64,000 bases of DNA from Sphingopyxis sp. USTB-05 (GTDB lineage Bacteria > Pseudomonadota > Alphaproteobacteria > Sphingomonadales > Sphingomonadaceae), in NCBI RefSeq assembly GCF_023822045.1, contig NZ_CP084712.1, positions 4,275,001 to 4,339,000 of the forward strand, given 5' to 3'. This document shows positions 51,212-60,372 of this stretch, piece by piece. Both the position numbers and the translations under genes were made by a program. Positions within the stretch are counted from its first letter, which is position 1. The number at the start of each line of letters is the position of its first letter. The notes under the pieces were generated by a model. That model was not told where the DNA came from, searched no databases, and worked only from the letters and a program-made list of their open reading frames with translations.

Positions 51212-51838
51212 TCAATAGCCCGAACGCACGCACAACACGTCGGCGAGGTAGACCCGCCCGCTGATCGTTTCCATATGCTCGCGCGCCGACCCGTTCCAAC
51301 CGATCGAACGACACCAGGTGTCTGCGGACTGCGCTGCGCAGGCGGCCGTTGCCGAACCGCGGGTGCAGGCGAGGACGCGATAGTTCCGTTCCGCGGGTTG
51401 GGTGTGGAATTCGGCGAAATTGCCGCGCGCGACCTGATCGTTGGCGGGTGGGGCCGGGTTCCAGCCACCGCCGCCACCGCCGCCGACCGGGCGGATCGAC
51501 TGGATGGTGAGGCCGCGCAGAACATTATTCAGCATCGGTGTGTCGCGATCGACGGTGCGGCAATTGCCGCGATAACGCGTCTTTTCGCACAGCTCCCAGC
51601 GGCCGTTCGGGACGCGGATCGAATTGACCGGCCAGGCAAGGCCGAGGTTCGGCTTTTCCTCGCCGACGAACACCGCGGGTCCGCGATAACCGGCGTCGCG
51701 ATAGATCGTCGCTTCTGGCGGGCGATCAGGGCGGTAGCGTTCGGTCTCGACGGTCTGGGCATATGAAGTGGCGAGGAAACCCGCCCCTATCGACGCTGCG
51801 GCCGCAGCTAGGATCGACAAACGATATGCGGTTTTCAT
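51212..51838 (-). CDS. beta/gamma-crystallin-fold exported protein
   Basis: A 208-residue protein with a signal peptide ending near TSYAQ. Two Greek-key motifs are recognisable in the first half: ATIYRDAGYRGPAVFVGEE with PNLGLAWPVNSIRV, then WELCEKTRYRGNCRTVD. A glycine run (about 118-125) separates them from a C-terminal domain with several Cys and no known motif. Microbial crystallin-fold proteins often bind calcium or act as protease/toxin-like inhibitors. It is the first gene of a two-gene unit with the MliC inhibitor. Confidence 0.8.
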   Translation of the reverse strand: MKTAYRLSILAAAAASIGAGFLATSYAQTVETERYRPDRPPEATIYRDAGYRGPAVFVGEEKPNLGLAWPVNSIRVPNGRWELCEKTRYRGNCRTVDRDTPMLNNVLRGLTIQSIRPVGGGGGGGWNPAPPANDQVARGNFAEFHTQPAERNYRVLACTRGSATAACAAQSADTWCRSIGWNGSAREHMETISGRVYLADVLCVRSGY

Positions 51839-51960
51839 GACAGCCTCCCATTTTGCGAACGCGACCCGGGATTTGTTATATCCCGAAGTTTACGTCATTC
51901 GCAGGCGGCTTGCAAATTCTCCCAATCGCCCGTTGAGCTTAGGCCGGACAAGATCATCAA

Positions 51961-53301
51961 TCAGGGCGCCTTGGCGGGTTCCGCCGTCGGTGCGGTTGCG
52001 GGTGCGGGTGCGGGCGCTGCGACGGCTGGAGCGGCCGGCGGCGGTGCGGCGAGCGGCGGTGCGACGCCGAGCATCAGGCCGGCGAGCGCCGCCGACATCA
52101 GGTTCGAGAGGCTGCCCGCGAGAAGCGCCTTCAGGCCGAGCTTCGCGATCATCGGGCGTTGGTTCGGGGCAAGCCCACCGGTCACCGCCATCTGGATCGC
52201 GATCGAGCTGAAATTGGCGAAACCACAGAGTGCGAAGGTCGCGATCGCGACCGCTGCCGCCGACATGTCGCCCTGTGCCCGGCCAAGATCGATGAAGGCG
52301 ACGAATTCGTTGAGCACCACCTTGCTGCCGAACAGCCCGCCGACCGTCGCGCTTTCTTCCCAAGGCACGCCCATCAGCCACATGACCGGACGGAAGATCG
52401 TGCCGATGATCGCCTGGAACGACAGGCCCTCGAACCCGAACCAGCCGCCGATCCCTGCGAGGATGCCGTTGGCGAGCGCGACGAGCGCGACGAACGCCAT
52501 CACCATCGCACCGACCGCGACCGCCAGCTTGACCCCGGTCTGCGCGCCCTGCGCCGCGGCCATGATGATGTTTGCAGGCTTTTCCTCGTCGTGGCTTGCC
52601 TCCGGCATCACGATCGGTTCGATGCCGATATCCTTCGGATCGTCGGGCATCATGATCTTGGCCATAAGGATGCCGCCGGGCGCCGACATGAAGCTGGCGG
52701 CGAGAAGATAGGGAAGGAGGTGCGGGCCGATCATCCCCGCATAGGCGCCGAGGATCGTTCCCGCGACACCCGCCATGCCGACAGTCATTACGGTAAAGAG
52801 CTGCGGCGGGGTCAGGCCCGCGAGATAGGGTCGGATGACAAGCGGCGATTCGGACTGGCCGACGAAGATGTTCGCCGCCGCGCCGAGGCTTTCGACCTTT
52901 GTAATTCCAGTAACCTTCTGGATCGCGCCGCCGACCCATTTGATGATCAACTGCATGACCCCGAGATAATAGAGGACCGAAATCAGCGACGCGAAGAAGA
53001 TGATCACGGGCAGCGCGCCGATTGCGAAAACGGCCTTGCCATAGGGGGCCTGCGTCAACACTTCGCCGAACAGGAACTTCGTGCCCTCGTCCGCATAGCT
53101 CAGAAGGTTTGACACACCGTTCGACATCGCCTGGATCACCGCGCGCCCCCACGGCGTACCGATGACGAGCACTGCAAAGCCCGCCTGCAACAGAAAGGCG
53201 GGGATGACGATACGCGGGCGAATCCAGCGACGGTTAGACGAAAAAAGCACGGCAATCGCGAGCAATGCGACAATGCCGAGCAGACCGATCAGGCGTTCCA
53301 T
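51961..53301 (-). CDS. concentrative nucleoside transporter (NupC family)
   Basis: A 446-residue inner-membrane importer of nucleosides driven by sodium or protons. About ten helices and family motifs are present: FVGQSESPLVIRPYLAGLT, the GMAGVAGTILGAYAGM segment, and LFGSKVVLNEFVAFIDL followed by FALCGFANFSSIAIQ. The last 45 residues are an Ala/Pro-rich tail (APPLAAPPPAAPAVAAPA) absent from many homologues. The gene is divergent from the queuosine-precursor transporter with 116 bases between them. Confidence 0.9.
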   Translation of the reverse strand: MERLIGLLGIVALLAIAVLFSSNRRWIRPRIVIPAFLLQAGFAVLVIGTPWGRAVIQAMSNGVSNLLSYADEGTKFLFGEVLTQAPYGKAVFAIGALPVIIFFASLISVLYYLGVMQLIIKWVGGAIQKVTGITKVESLGAAANIFVGQSESPLVIRPYLAGLTPPQLFTVMTVGMAGVAGTILGAYAGMIGPHLLPYLLAASFMSAPGGILMAKIMMPDDPKDIGIEPIVMPEASHDEEKPANIIMAAAQGAQTGVKLAVAVGAMVMAFVALVALANGILAGIGGWFGFEGLSFQAIIGTIFRPVMWLMGVPWEESATVGGLFGSKVVLNEFVAFIDLGRAQGDMSAAAVAIATFALCGFANFSSIAIQMAVTGGLAPNQRPMIAKLGLKALLAGSLSNLMSAALAGLMLGVAPPLAAPPPAAPAVAAPAPAPATAPTAEPAKAP

Positions 53302-53349
53302 AATTTCTGTGCGTCCCCCGCAAATTGATACCCGTGTCTAGCGGGCTTT

Positions 53350-53394
53350 GGCGGTGGAGCAAGTCTGTGCCGATGCGGTACCTTTCCACCCGCC
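53350..53394 (+). other. structured leader of the queuosine-precursor transporter gene (candidate cis-RNA)
   Basis: GGCGGTGGA (53350-53358) pairs with TCCACCCGCC (53385-53394) with one bulge, enclosing a small hairpin GTGCCG-ATG-CGGTAC. The structure ends 23 bases before the ATG, which has no clear Shine-Dalgarno sequence. Transporters of this family are often under preQ1 riboswitches in other bacteria; no known preQ1 consensus was recognised here. Confidence 0.35.
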
Positions 53395-53417
53395 GCAAAA
53401 GCGATTAAGCGGCCTCG

Positions 53418-54065
53418 ATGGAAAATAGCCCTTCGCGCGTGATCGCGCCTTCGTTGCTGCTGTTCGCAATCCTCTACGGCGGCATGGTTCCGCTTGGCGG
53501 TTTCCTGGGTGCGAAACAGGTCGCGCTTGGTCCGCTAGCGGTCGAGGCTGGTATTTTCCCTTTCCTGACACTGATTGCGATCTCTAGCGGCATCGCCGAA
53601 CTTCACGGGCGCGTCGTTGCCGACAAGCTTGTGCGGCTGGGATTCATTCCGCTTATCCTGGCGATCATCCTGACCATATTCGTGCTGCAACTGCCGACCG
53701 ACGAGGGGATGTATGAGCCCGCCAAGGAAGCTTTCCCGATCATCGTGGGACAGGGGTGGCGCATGATGGCGGCGGGAATCCTGGCATATGGCGTGTCCGT
53801 CAGCCTTAACGTCTGGCTTTTTTCGCGGATGACCGCGAACAACGGCCGGCTGCTGCCGGTGCGCGGTTTTGTCGCCGCGGCGCTCAGCCAGATCATCGAT
53901 ACGTTGATCTTCATCACCGTCAGCTTCTATGGGGTCCGCCCGATCGGCGACCTGATGCTTGGCCAGATGATCGCCAAGGTCGTTTTGTCGGCGGTGATGG
54001 TGCCGCTGCTGGTGATGGCGGTGGTCGCGCTCGGCCGCCACCTGGATGCGAAGAACGCCGGATGA
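53418..54065 (+). CDS. queuosine precursor transporter (YhhQ/VUT family)
   Basis: A 215-residue inner-membrane protein with six helices. It has [21 protein letters not shown] (split as [11 protein letters not shown] and [10 protein letters not shown]), [35 protein letters not shown] and [17 protein letters not shown], all conserved in YhhQ-type importers of preQ0/preQ1. It supplies the base for tRNA queuosine; GluQ at 44009 modifies the same tRNA position. It is coupled to argB by ATGA (54062-54065). A candidate structured leader precedes it. Confidence 0.85.
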   Translation: MENSPSRVIAPSLLLFAILYGGMVPLGGFLGAKQVALGPLAVEAGIFPFLTLIAISSGIAELHGRVVADKLVRLGFIPLILAIILTIFVLQLPTDEGMYEPAKEAFPIIVGQGWRMMAAGILAYGVSVSLNVWLFSRMTANNGRLLPVRGFVAAALSQIIDTLIFITVSFYGVRPIGDLMLGQMIAKVVLSAVMVPLLVMAVVALGRHLDAKNAG

Positions 54066-54970
54066 TGTCGATGACCGATCCTTCGAAAATGCCCGATCTG
54101 CTTGCCAAGGCCGAAACGCTTGTCGAGGCGCTACCCTATCTGCAGCGCTACGCTGGCGAGACCTTCGTGATCAAATATGGCGGTCACGCGATGGGTGACC
54201 CAGAGGCGCAGCGCGATTTCGCCGAAGATGTCGTGCTGTTGAAGGCGGTCGGGATCAACCCCGTCGTGGTCCATGGCGGCGGGCCGCAGATCGGCGCCAT
54301 GCTGAAGCAGCTTGGCATCGAATCGACCTTTGTCGGAGGGCTGCGCGTCACCGATGCCGCGACCGCCGAGGTCGCCGAAATGGTATTGGCGGGCAAGATC
54401 AACAAGGAGATCGTAAGCTGGATCGCGGCGCTTGGTGGCCGCGCGGTCGGCATTTCGGGCAAGGACGCCAATCTCGTCCTCGCCGAGAAGGTCAGTCGTA
54501 CCGAGCCCGACCCCAATTCGGGGATCGAGCGCCACGTCGACTTGGGCTTCGTTGGCGAACCCGTCGCGGTCGACCCGACGATCCTCGTCAATCTGACCAA
54601 CGACAATTTTATCCCGATCGTCGCCCCCGTGGCCCTGGGCGCCGATGGCGCTACCTATAACATCAACGCCGACACGATGGCGGGCGCGATTGCGGGTGCG
54701 CTAGGCGCCAAGCGCTTCTTCCTGCTCACCGACGTTGCCGGGGTGCTCGACAAATCGGGGGCATTGCTCACCGATCTCGACCGCCCGGCGATCGATGAAC
54801 TGAAGCGCGACGGGACGATCACCGGCGGCATGATCCCCAAGGTCGAAACCTGCGTCGCCGCGGTCGATGCCGGGGTCGAGGCGGCGGTCATCCTCGACGG
54901 GCGTATCCCGCACGCGATGCTGCTTGAAATTTTCACCGCGAGGGGTGCGGGGACGCTCATTCACCGCTAA
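54062..54970 (+). CDS. argB: acetylglutamate kinase
   Basis: A 302-residue cytoplasmic kinase of arginine biosynthesis (N-acetylglutamate to its 5-phosphate). It has [12 protein letters not shown] (catalytic Lys and glycine loop), [16 protein letters not shown], the substrate-binding [24 protein letters not shown] and [10 protein letters not shown]. The long N terminus is typical of the arginine-sensitive type in alphaproteobacteria. The ATG at 54062 overlaps the previous stop; ATGs at 54065 and 54071 are alternatives (MSMTDP, MTDP). Confidence 0.95.
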   Translation: MMSMTDPSKMPDLLAKAETLVEALPYLQRYAGETFVIKYGGHAMGDPEAQRDFAEDVVLLKAVGINPVVVHGGGPQIGAMLKQLGIESTFVGGLRVTDAATAEVAEMVLAGKINKEIVSWIAALGGRAVGISGKDANLVLAEKVSRTEPDPNSGIERHVDLGFVGEPVAVDPTILVNLTNDNFIPIVAPVALGADGATYNINADTMAGAIAGALGAKRFFLLTDVAGVLDKSGALLTDLDRPAIDELKRDGTITGGMIPKVETCVAAVDAGVEAAVILDGRIPHAMLLEIFTARGAGTLIHR

Positions 54971-55005
54971 GAGACGCGGCAATACCCTTTTTCGGAGAAA
55001 TCGCC

Positions 55006-55314
55006 TTGCTTCTCATGCTCCTCCAGATCGTGCATATCATCCTGACGGTCCTGTGGTGGTTCATCATCGCGCAGGCGGTGATGTCGTGGCTGATCGCGTT
55101 CAACGTCATCAACACGCACAACCAGTTCGTCGGCCAACTCTGGACCGTTCTCGACCGGATTACCGAGCCACTCTACCGCCCGTTTCGCCGCATCATGCCC
55201 GATTTCGGCGGGCTCGACCTGACCCCGATGCTGGTACTGATTCTGATCATCATCATCGACGGGCCGGTACTGAGCTATCTCGCACGGCTTGCCTACGCCA
55301 ACGGAATGGCGTGA
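55006..55314 (+). CDS. YggT family membrane protein
   Basis: A 102-residue inner-membrane protein with helices in [20 protein letters not shown] and [15 protein letters not shown], and the family motif [20 protein letters not shown] between them. YggT proteins occur beside division and osmotic-response genes; their function is unclear. The start is TTG at 55006, eight bases after GGAG; the ATG at 55015 would place that site too far. It ends one base into folD (TGATG), so the two are coupled. Confidence 0.85.
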   Translation: MLLMLLQIVHIILTVLWWFIIAQAVMSWLIAFNVINTHNQFVGQLWTVLDRITEPLYRPFRRIMPDFGGLDLTPMLVLILIIIIDGPVLSYLARLAYANGMA

Positions 55315-56210
55315 TGACCGCCGCGCAGGTCATCGACGGCAAGGCTTTCGCCGCCGGCCTGCGGGCGCGGATTGCCGATGCCGTTCCGGCTTTCAAGGCT
55401 GCGGCCGGCCGCGCGCCCGGTCTTGCGGTCGTGCTCGTCGGCGATGATCCGGCGAGCGCGGTCTATGTCGGGTCGAAAGGCAAGGCGACAGTCGCGGCAG
55501 GGATGGAAAGCTTTGAGCATCATCTGCCCGCAACGGCGACGCAGGCCGAGGTAGAGGCGTTGCTGGCGCGGCTTAACGCCGACGAGGCGGTTGACGGCAT
55601 CCTGCTGCAATTACCGCTCCCCGGCCACCTCGACGAGCAGGCGGCGGTTGCGACGATCGATCCCGACAAGGATGTCGATGGGCTGACCCCTGTCAGTGCC
55701 GGGCGCCTTGCGCTGGGCATCGCGGGCATGGTGCCTTGCACGCCCTATGGCTGCCTGTTGCTATTGCAGGACCGGCTTGGCGATCTGTCGGGCAAGGACG
55801 CGATCGTCCTCGGACGCTCGATCCTGGTCGGTAAGCCGATGGCGGCGCTGCTGCTCGGCGCGAATGCCACCGTCACCATGGCGCACAGCCGGACGAAGGA
55901 TCTGCCCGATCTGGTACGCCGTGCCGATATCGTCGTCGCTGCGGTCGGACGGCCCGAAATGGTGAAGGGCGATTGGATCAAGCCCGGCGCGATCGTGATC
56001 GACGTCGGCATCAACCGCCTGCCGCCGGCCGAGGGCGCGGCGAAGGGGCGGCTGGTCGGTGACGTCGACTATGGCGAGGCGGCCGAGGTTGCCGAGGCGA
56101 TCACGCCCGTGCCCGGCGGCGTCGGCCCGATGACGATCGCCTGCCTGCTCCGCAACACGCTCGTGGCCGCGCACCGCCGCGCCGGGCTCGCCGATCCGGA
56201 GGGTTTTTGA
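55314..56210 (+). CDS. folD: methylenetetrahydrofolate dehydrogenase/cyclohydrolase
   Basis: A 298-residue bifunctional enzyme of one-carbon metabolism, interconverting 5,10-methylene-, methenyl- and 10-formyl-tetrahydrofolate with NADP. It shows [20 protein letters not shown] with the catalytic Lys, [15 protein letters not shown], and [10 protein letters not shown]. The Rossmann segment is [18 protein letters not shown], followed by [17 protein letters not shown] near the C terminus. The start at 55314 overlaps the yggT stop by one base. The longer in-frame sequence upstream crosses yggT and argB and is not coding. Confidence 0.95.
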   Translation: MTAAQVIDGKAFAAGLRARIADAVPAFKAAAGRAPGLAVVLVGDDPASAVYVGSKGKATVAAGMESFEHHLPATATQAEVEALLARLNADEAVDGILLQLPLPGHLDEQAAVATIDPDKDVDGLTPVSAGRLALGIAGMVPCTPYGCLLLLQDRLGDLSGKDAIVLGRSILVGKPMAALLLGANATVTMAHSRTKDLPDLVRRADIVVAAVGRPEMVKGDWIKPGAIVIDVGINRLPPAEGAAKGRLVGDVDYGEAAEVAEAITPVPGGVGPMTIACLLRNTLVAAHRRAGLADPEGF

Positions 56211-56878
56211 TGCGCCGTCTGGCCGTCGCGGCTATTTCCCTTGCGGTGATCGCAGGCGGCGCTGCGGCGGCACGCCAGCGCGATCCGCTCGCAGCGAACC
56301 CCAGCGCCTTCATCGCTGCCGAGATCGGTTTTTCGCGGCTTGCTCAGGAAAAGGGCCAATGGACGGCGTTTCGCGAAACCGCGGCGCCCGAAGCGGTGAT
56401 GTTCGTGCCGCAGCGCGTCAAGGCGCGCGACTGGCTGAAATCGCAAAAAGACCCCGCCGAGGCGGTGAAGTGGCAGCCGCATGCGGTCTATACCAGTTGC
56501 GACGGCAATGTAGGGGTCACCACTGGTGCCTGGCAGAAGGGGCCGGCGAACGGATATTTTACGACGGTCTGGCTGCGCGATCCCAAGAAGGGCAAGCTCA
56601 CCTGGACCCTCGACCATGGCGATGCGCTGGCGACGCCGCGCGAAGCTCCCGATTTCATTGCGTCGAAGCAGGCGGTGTGCGGCTCGCGTCCTGCGGTGCC
56701 GATTACGGCGGGCGGCGAGGGTGACGATATGGCGGTCGGCCTGTCGCCCGACCAGACGCTGAGCTGGACGTCCACCGTCCGCGCCGACAAGTCGCGCCGG
56801 GTGACGATCCGCCTGTGGGACGGCAAGGAGATGACGACCGTCATCGACGATCAGGTCGCGGCGCCGAAGCAGCCATGA
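56210..56878 (+). CDS. exported protein of unknown function
   Basis: A 222-residue protein starting at 56210 ([17 protein letters not shown]), six bases after GGAGGG and sharing one base with the folD stop. The signal peptide ends near AAAARQ. The mature part (ANPSAFIAAEIGFSRLAQEKG, split as ANPSAFIAAEI and GFSRLAQEKG; then WTAFRETAAPEAVMF) resembles the NTF2/SnoaL-like fold of DUF4440-type proteins, with a later region rich in Ser/Asp. It is common next to folD in sphingomonads, function unknown. It overlaps marC by ATGA. Confidence 0.78.
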   Translation: MRRLAVAAISLAVIAGGAAAARQRDPLAANPSAFIAAEIGFSRLAQEKGQWTAFRETAAPEAVMFVPQRVKARDWLKSQKDPAEAVKWQPHAVYTSCDGNVGVTTGAWQKGPANGYFTTVWLRDPKKGKLTWTLDHGDALATPREAPDFIASKQAVCGSRPAVPITAGGEGDDMAVGLSPDQTLSWTSTVRADKSRRVTIRLWDGKEMTTVIDDQVAAPKQP

Positions 56879-57504
56879 TCGATCTTTTCATTTCCGCCTT
56901 TGTCACGCTGTTCGTGGTCATCGATCCGCCAGGCTGCGCACCGATCTATGCGAGCCTGACGACGGGAGCGAGTGCCGCGCAGCGCCGCTCGATGGCGATC
57001 CGAGCGACGGTGATCGCGGGGCTGATCCTCGTTTTCTTTGCGATGTTCGGCGAGGCTTTGCTAAGCTTCCTCCACATCGACCTCGACAGTTTCCGCATTG
57101 CGGGCGGGATCATGCTGTTCATCATCGCGATCGATATGGTGTTTGAAAAACGCACCGAACGGCGCGAACAGCGCGCCGAAAAGGTGATGGCGACCCCCGA
57201 GATCGAAGATGTGTCGGTGTTCCCGATGGCGATGCCGATGCTTGCGGGGCCGGGGTCGATCGCATCGGTGATGCTGCTCGTGTCGCAGAACAATGGGCTC
57301 GACCGCGCCTTTGTGATCTTTGGCGCGCTGCTGCTCGTGCTGCTGTTGACGCTCGCTGCGCTGCTTTCGGCTGGACCGTTGATGCGGCTGATCGGAAACA
57401 AAGGCGAGGCCGTTATCACGCGGCTGCTGGGCGTGCTGCTCGCGGCGCTCGCGGCGCAGTTCGTTATCGACGGGCTGAAGGCGAGCTTCCCGAGCCTGGG
57501 ATAA
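56875..57504 (+). CDS. MarC family membrane protein
   Basis: A 209-residue inner-membrane protein with six helices. It starts at 56875 (MIDLFISAFVTLFVVIDPPG), where ATGA overlaps the previous gene. The MarC signature VVIDPPGCAPIYASLT is near the N terminus, LSFLHIDLDSFRIAGGIMLF is in the middle, and MAMPMLAGPGSIASVMLLV follows. Despite the name, MarC proteins are not shown to give multidrug resistance; their transport substrate is unclear. A bidirectional terminator follows. Confidence 0.88.
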   Translation: MIDLFISAFVTLFVVIDPPGCAPIYASLTTGASAAQRRSMAIRATVIAGLILVFFAMFGEALLSFLHIDLDSFRIAGGIMLFIIAIDMVFEKRTERREQRAEKVMATPEIEDVSVFPMAMPMLAGPGSIASVMLLVSQNNGLDRAFVIFGALLLVLLLTLAALLSAGPLMRLIGNKGEAVITRLLGVLLAALAAQFVIDGLKASFPSLG

Positions 57505-57508
57505 AAAG

Positions 57509-57540
57509 GGGCGCCGCCTTTCGGCGACGCCCTCTCTTTT
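57509..57540. terminator. bidirectional terminator between marC and the OmpA lipoprotein gene
   Basis: GGGCGCCGCC and GGCGACGCCC pair through ten bases with one mismatch around a TTTC loop. On the plus side TCTCTTTT follows; on the minus side the flank reads TTTTTAT. It can therefore end transcripts from both converging genes. Confidence 0.75.
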
Positions 57541-57558
57541 CCATGGGAATGGAACCTC

Positions 57559-58248
57559 TTAGCGCGCCGCGTTGACGTCGGCCTGCGTGACCGGCGCGAT
57601 ACGGATTTCGACGCGGCGGTTGCACTGATAGTCGGCCTCGCTGCGTTCGGGCGAGCATTTGAGCTGCGATTCGCCATAGCCGAGCGTCGCCATGCGCGCG
57701 CGCTGGATGCCGCGGCCGGCGAGATAGTCGGCGACCGACGCGGCGCGGCGTTCGGACAGGCCCTGGTTATAGGTGTCGCTGCCCGTCGAATCGGTGTGGC
57801 CGTACACGTCGATATAGGTGCTCGGATATTCGGCGAGCGTCGAGGCGACATTGTCGAGCGCGCTGCGGAACTGCGATTTCACCATCGCGCTGTTGAGGTC
57901 GAAGGTCACGTCGCCGGGCATGTTGAGCACAAGCTGATCGCCCTGTCGCTCGACGTCGATGCCGGTGCCTGCGGTGCGTTCGCGAAGCTTCTTTTCCTGC
58001 TGATCCATATAATAGCCGACGCCCGCGCCCGCGACCGCGCCGATGCCCGCGCCGACGATTTCCTCGGTGCGGCTGTTACGCCCGCCGATGAGGTCGCCGA
58101 GCAGATAACCGCCGAGGGCGCCGCCGACGCCGCCGATCGCGGCCTTCGAAATCTTGCGTTCGCCGGTCACCGGGTCGGTAACGCAGCCCGTCAGCGCGAT
58201 GGCGCCGATGCTGGTCAAAATGGTGAGCTTGATCGTCTTGCTGTTCAT
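57559..58248 (-). CDS. OmpA-family lipoprotein with glycine-zipper domain
   Basis: A 229-residue envelope protein starting at 58248; lipobox IALTGC with acylated Cys22. Residues about 35-85 form a glycine zipper (GGVGGALGGYLLGDLIGG and GAGIGAVAGAGVGYYMD), and about 115-225 form the OmpA peptidoglycan-binding domain: STYIDVYGHTDSTGSDTYNQ, LSERRAASVADYLAGRGI and CQCNRRVEIRI-like ending (YQCNRRVEIRIA). It anchors outer membrane to cell wall. It lies convergent to marC over a shared terminator. Confidence 0.9.
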   Translation of the reverse strand: MNSKTIKLTILTSIGAIALTGCVTDPVTGERKISKAAIGGVGGALGGYLLGDLIGGRNSRTEEIVGAGIGAVAGAGVGYYMDQQEKKLRERTAGTGIDVERQGDQLVLNMPGDVTFDLNSAMVKSQFRSALDNVASTLAEYPSTYIDVYGHTDSTGSDTYNQGLSERRAASVADYLAGRGIQRARMATLGYGESQLKCSPERSEADYQCNRRVEIRIAPVTQADVNAAR

Positions 58249-58419
58249 CTTTTTCGCTCCCTTTATCCGGCGGATGCGTCTGATCCTCGCACGCCGCCCT
58301 TCCTTGCCGATAACATATGGCCGGCGATCTGGTTCCAAAAATCGCCTGAACGCCGACTGAGCAGAGCATTCAGGTGAGTGCCATTGTGCAATGCCGCGCC
58401 TTTCGCTTATAGGGTGGAC

Positions 58420-58473
58420 ATGACCGACACTGACAGGGGCCGGGCGCCGATGCGCCGTACGACCGCCCAATGA
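58420..58473 (+). CDS. possible 17-residue upstream ORF of the CorC/HlyC gene
   Basis: ATG at 58420 reads MTDTDRGRAPMRRTTAQ and stops in an ATGA overlap with the next gene. AGGGTGG lies before it, and TTGTGC-N18-TATAGG upstream could be a promoter. The size and coupling suggest a leader peptide, but it may be chance. Confidence 0.3.
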   Translation: MTDTDRGRAPMRRTTAQ

Positions 58474-59792
58474 CCCCTTTTCCCTGGTCGGATGTTGTGA
58501 TCATCCTGATCCTCATCCTGCTCAACGGCGTTTTCGCCATGTCCGAACTCGCCATTGTCTCGTCGCGCGACCCGCGGCTGCAGGCGGCCGAGAAGCGCGG
58601 GAGCCGTGGCGCCAAGATTGCGCGCCTGCTCGCCTCCGACCCCGGGCGCTTCCTGTCGACTGTGCAGGTCGGCATCACGCTGATCGGCGTGCTGACTGGC
58701 GCTTATTCGGGCGCGAGCCTGGGCCAGCCGGTCGCTGACCGGCTTTCGGCCTGGCTTGGTCTCGATCCCGAAACCGCCGAGGCAGCGGGCTTTGCGACGG
58801 TCATCGCGCTCACCACCTATGCCTCGTTGATCGCGGGCGAGCTTGTGCCGAAACAATTCGCGCTGCGCGCGCCCGAGCGGATCGCGATTATCGTCGCGCC
58901 GATGATGTATTGGCTGTCGCGCATCGCCGCGCCGCTTGTCTGGCTGCTCGACAATAGTTCCGCGCTCGTCTTTCGCCTGCTCGGCCTCAACCGCGAATCG
59001 GAGGACCGGGTCACCGCCGAGGAATTGCACCTGATCGTCGCCGAAGCGTCGAAGTCGGGGGTGATCGAGGAAAGCGAACGCGCGATCATCTCGGGCGTCG
59101 TGCGTCTGGCCGACCGGCCGGTGCGCGAGGTGATGACGCCGCGTAAGGATGTCGACTGGGTCGATGTCTCGCTCGACACGCGCGGTGTGCGCGACAAATT
59201 GCTTGAAACGCCGCACAGCCGTTTGCCGGTCGCGCGCGGTTCGGTCGACGACATCGTCGGGGTTGTGCAGGCGCGCGATATCGCCGCGGCGCTGTTTCAG
59301 GGCGAGGTACTCGACCTGGAGCAATTGATGCGCCCGGCAAAGGTCATCCACGACCAGATCGACGCGATGGACGCACTCGAAGCGCTGCGCGCCGCCGATG
59401 TGCCGATGCTGTTCGTTCACGACGAATATGGCCATTTCGAAGGGCTGGTGACTCCTGCCGACCTGCTCGCAGCAATCGCCGGCGAATTCGCGTCGGATCA
59501 GGATATCGGCAGCGAGCCGTTCGTTGTCGAGCGCGAAGACGGCAGCCTGCTGATCGCGGGCTCGATGCCCGCCGACCAGATGGCCGAACGGCTGGGGATC
59601 GAACTCGGCGACGACCGTGACTATGCCACCGCGGCCGGCCATGCGCTCGCGATCCTGAAGCATCTGCCCAAGGAAGGCGAACGTTTCACCGACAAGGGTT
59701 GGCGTTTCGAGATTGTCGACATGGACGGGCGCAAGATCGACAAGCTGCTCGTCACCGAGCTGTCGAAGCCGAAAGACGACGAGGGCGAGTGA
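58470..59792 (+). CDS. CNNM/CorC (HlyC) family transporter
   Basis: A 440-residue protein with an N-terminal CNNM (DUF21) domain of about four helices (VVIILILILLNGVFAMSELA and AGFATVIALTTYASLIAGEL), two CBS domains (REVMTPRKDVDWVDVS; LMRPAKVIHDQIDAMDALEA) and a C-terminal CorC/HlyC domain (GWRFEIVDMDGRKIDKLLV). CNNM/CorC proteins export magnesium or related divalent ions; the hemolysin label is historical. The gene has no strong Shine-Dalgarno sequence of its own and overlaps a possible 17-residue leader ORF. Confidence 0.9.
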   Translation: MTPFPWSDVVIILILILLNGVFAMSELAIVSSRDPRLQAAEKRGSRGAKIARLLASDPGRFLSTVQVGITLIGVLTGAYSGASLGQPVADRLSAWLGLDPETAEAAGFATVIALTTYASLIAGELVPKQFALRAPERIAIIVAPMMYWLSRIAAPLVWLLDNSSALVFRLLGLNRESEDRVTAEELHLIVAEASKSGVIEESERAIISGVVRLADRPVREVMTPRKDVDWVDVSLDTRGVRDKLLETPHSRLPVARGSVDDIVGVVQARDIAAALFQGEVLDLEQLMRPAKVIHDQIDAMDALEALRAADVPMLFVHDEYGHFEGLVTPADLLAAIAGEFASDQDIGSEPFVVEREDGSLLIAGSMPADQMAERLGIELGDDRDYATAAGHALAILKHLPKEGERFTDKGWRFEIVDMDGRKIDKLLVTELSKPKDDEGE

Positions 59793-59842
59793 CGCCCGGC
59801 CGTTTCCGGTCTTGAGGCGACAAAAGATACGGACGTTCGCCG

Positions 59843-60280
59843 TCATTCTGTCTCCTTTGCCGCGTTAAGCCGGTGCGGTGGCATGGCGTCGTCGCGCAGC
59901 GCGGCATGGACGACCGCCATGTCGGGGCCGCCGCTGACATCGATGGCGCCGCCCTTCAGGACGCGGACGATTGTCACCCCGTTGAGCGCGCGGTCCATCG
60001 CGACGCTATATTGGTGAATGCGCCCCGCCGAAATCGCGCGGTCCCACGCCGCGGCAAAGCTCGACGCCCCGGCCCGTTCGCGCAGCCGGTACGCGGACGC
60101 GCGGCCCATTCCGACGGCGCGTGCCGCCTTGCCGACCGAACCCATCGCTTCGAGCGCGCGGATGAAATTCGCCTGTGTTTCGGGCGTCCACCCGTCGGCG
60201 CGGAGACGCTGCTGTTCGACAGCGGTGAAGGCGAGGCAGGTGTCGGCGAGGAGGCGGGTGGGGGCGGTGCTATGTTCCAT
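59843..60280 (-). CDS. helix-turn-helix protein of unknown function
   Basis: A 145-residue protein whose residues about 28-75 read as a DNA-binding helix-turn-helix: WTPETQANFIRALEAMGSVG, AARAVGMGRASAYRLRERAG. The following segment (SSFAAAWDRAISAGRIHQYS) is amphipathic. The pattern is seen in small sphingomonad proteins and in phage terminase small subunit-like HTHs; no phage genes are near, so a regulatory role is possible but unassigned. It stands alone between the CorC gene and a palindromic repeat. The opposite-strand frame has poor composition and was not chosen. Confidence 0.65.
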   Translation of the reverse strand: MEHSTAPTRLLADTCLAFTAVEQQRLRADGWTPETQANFIRALEAMGSVGKAARAVGMGRASAYRLRERAGASSFAAAWDRAISAGRIHQYSVAMDRALNGVTIVRVLKGGAIDVSGGPDMAVVHAALRDDAMPPHRLNAAKETE

Positions 60281-60372
60281 CCGCCAGTGTGGAGCATGGC
60301 GCGATAATGTAGGAAAGCATTATTCGAACGGCGTTCTTTTTGGGTGGGGCTGCCGTTCAGCCGCCCACTTCC

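Noticed and set aside
54867..55313. In-frame extension upstream of folD
   Set aside because: It crosses yggT and argB in another frame; FolD begins with the normal N terminus at 55314.
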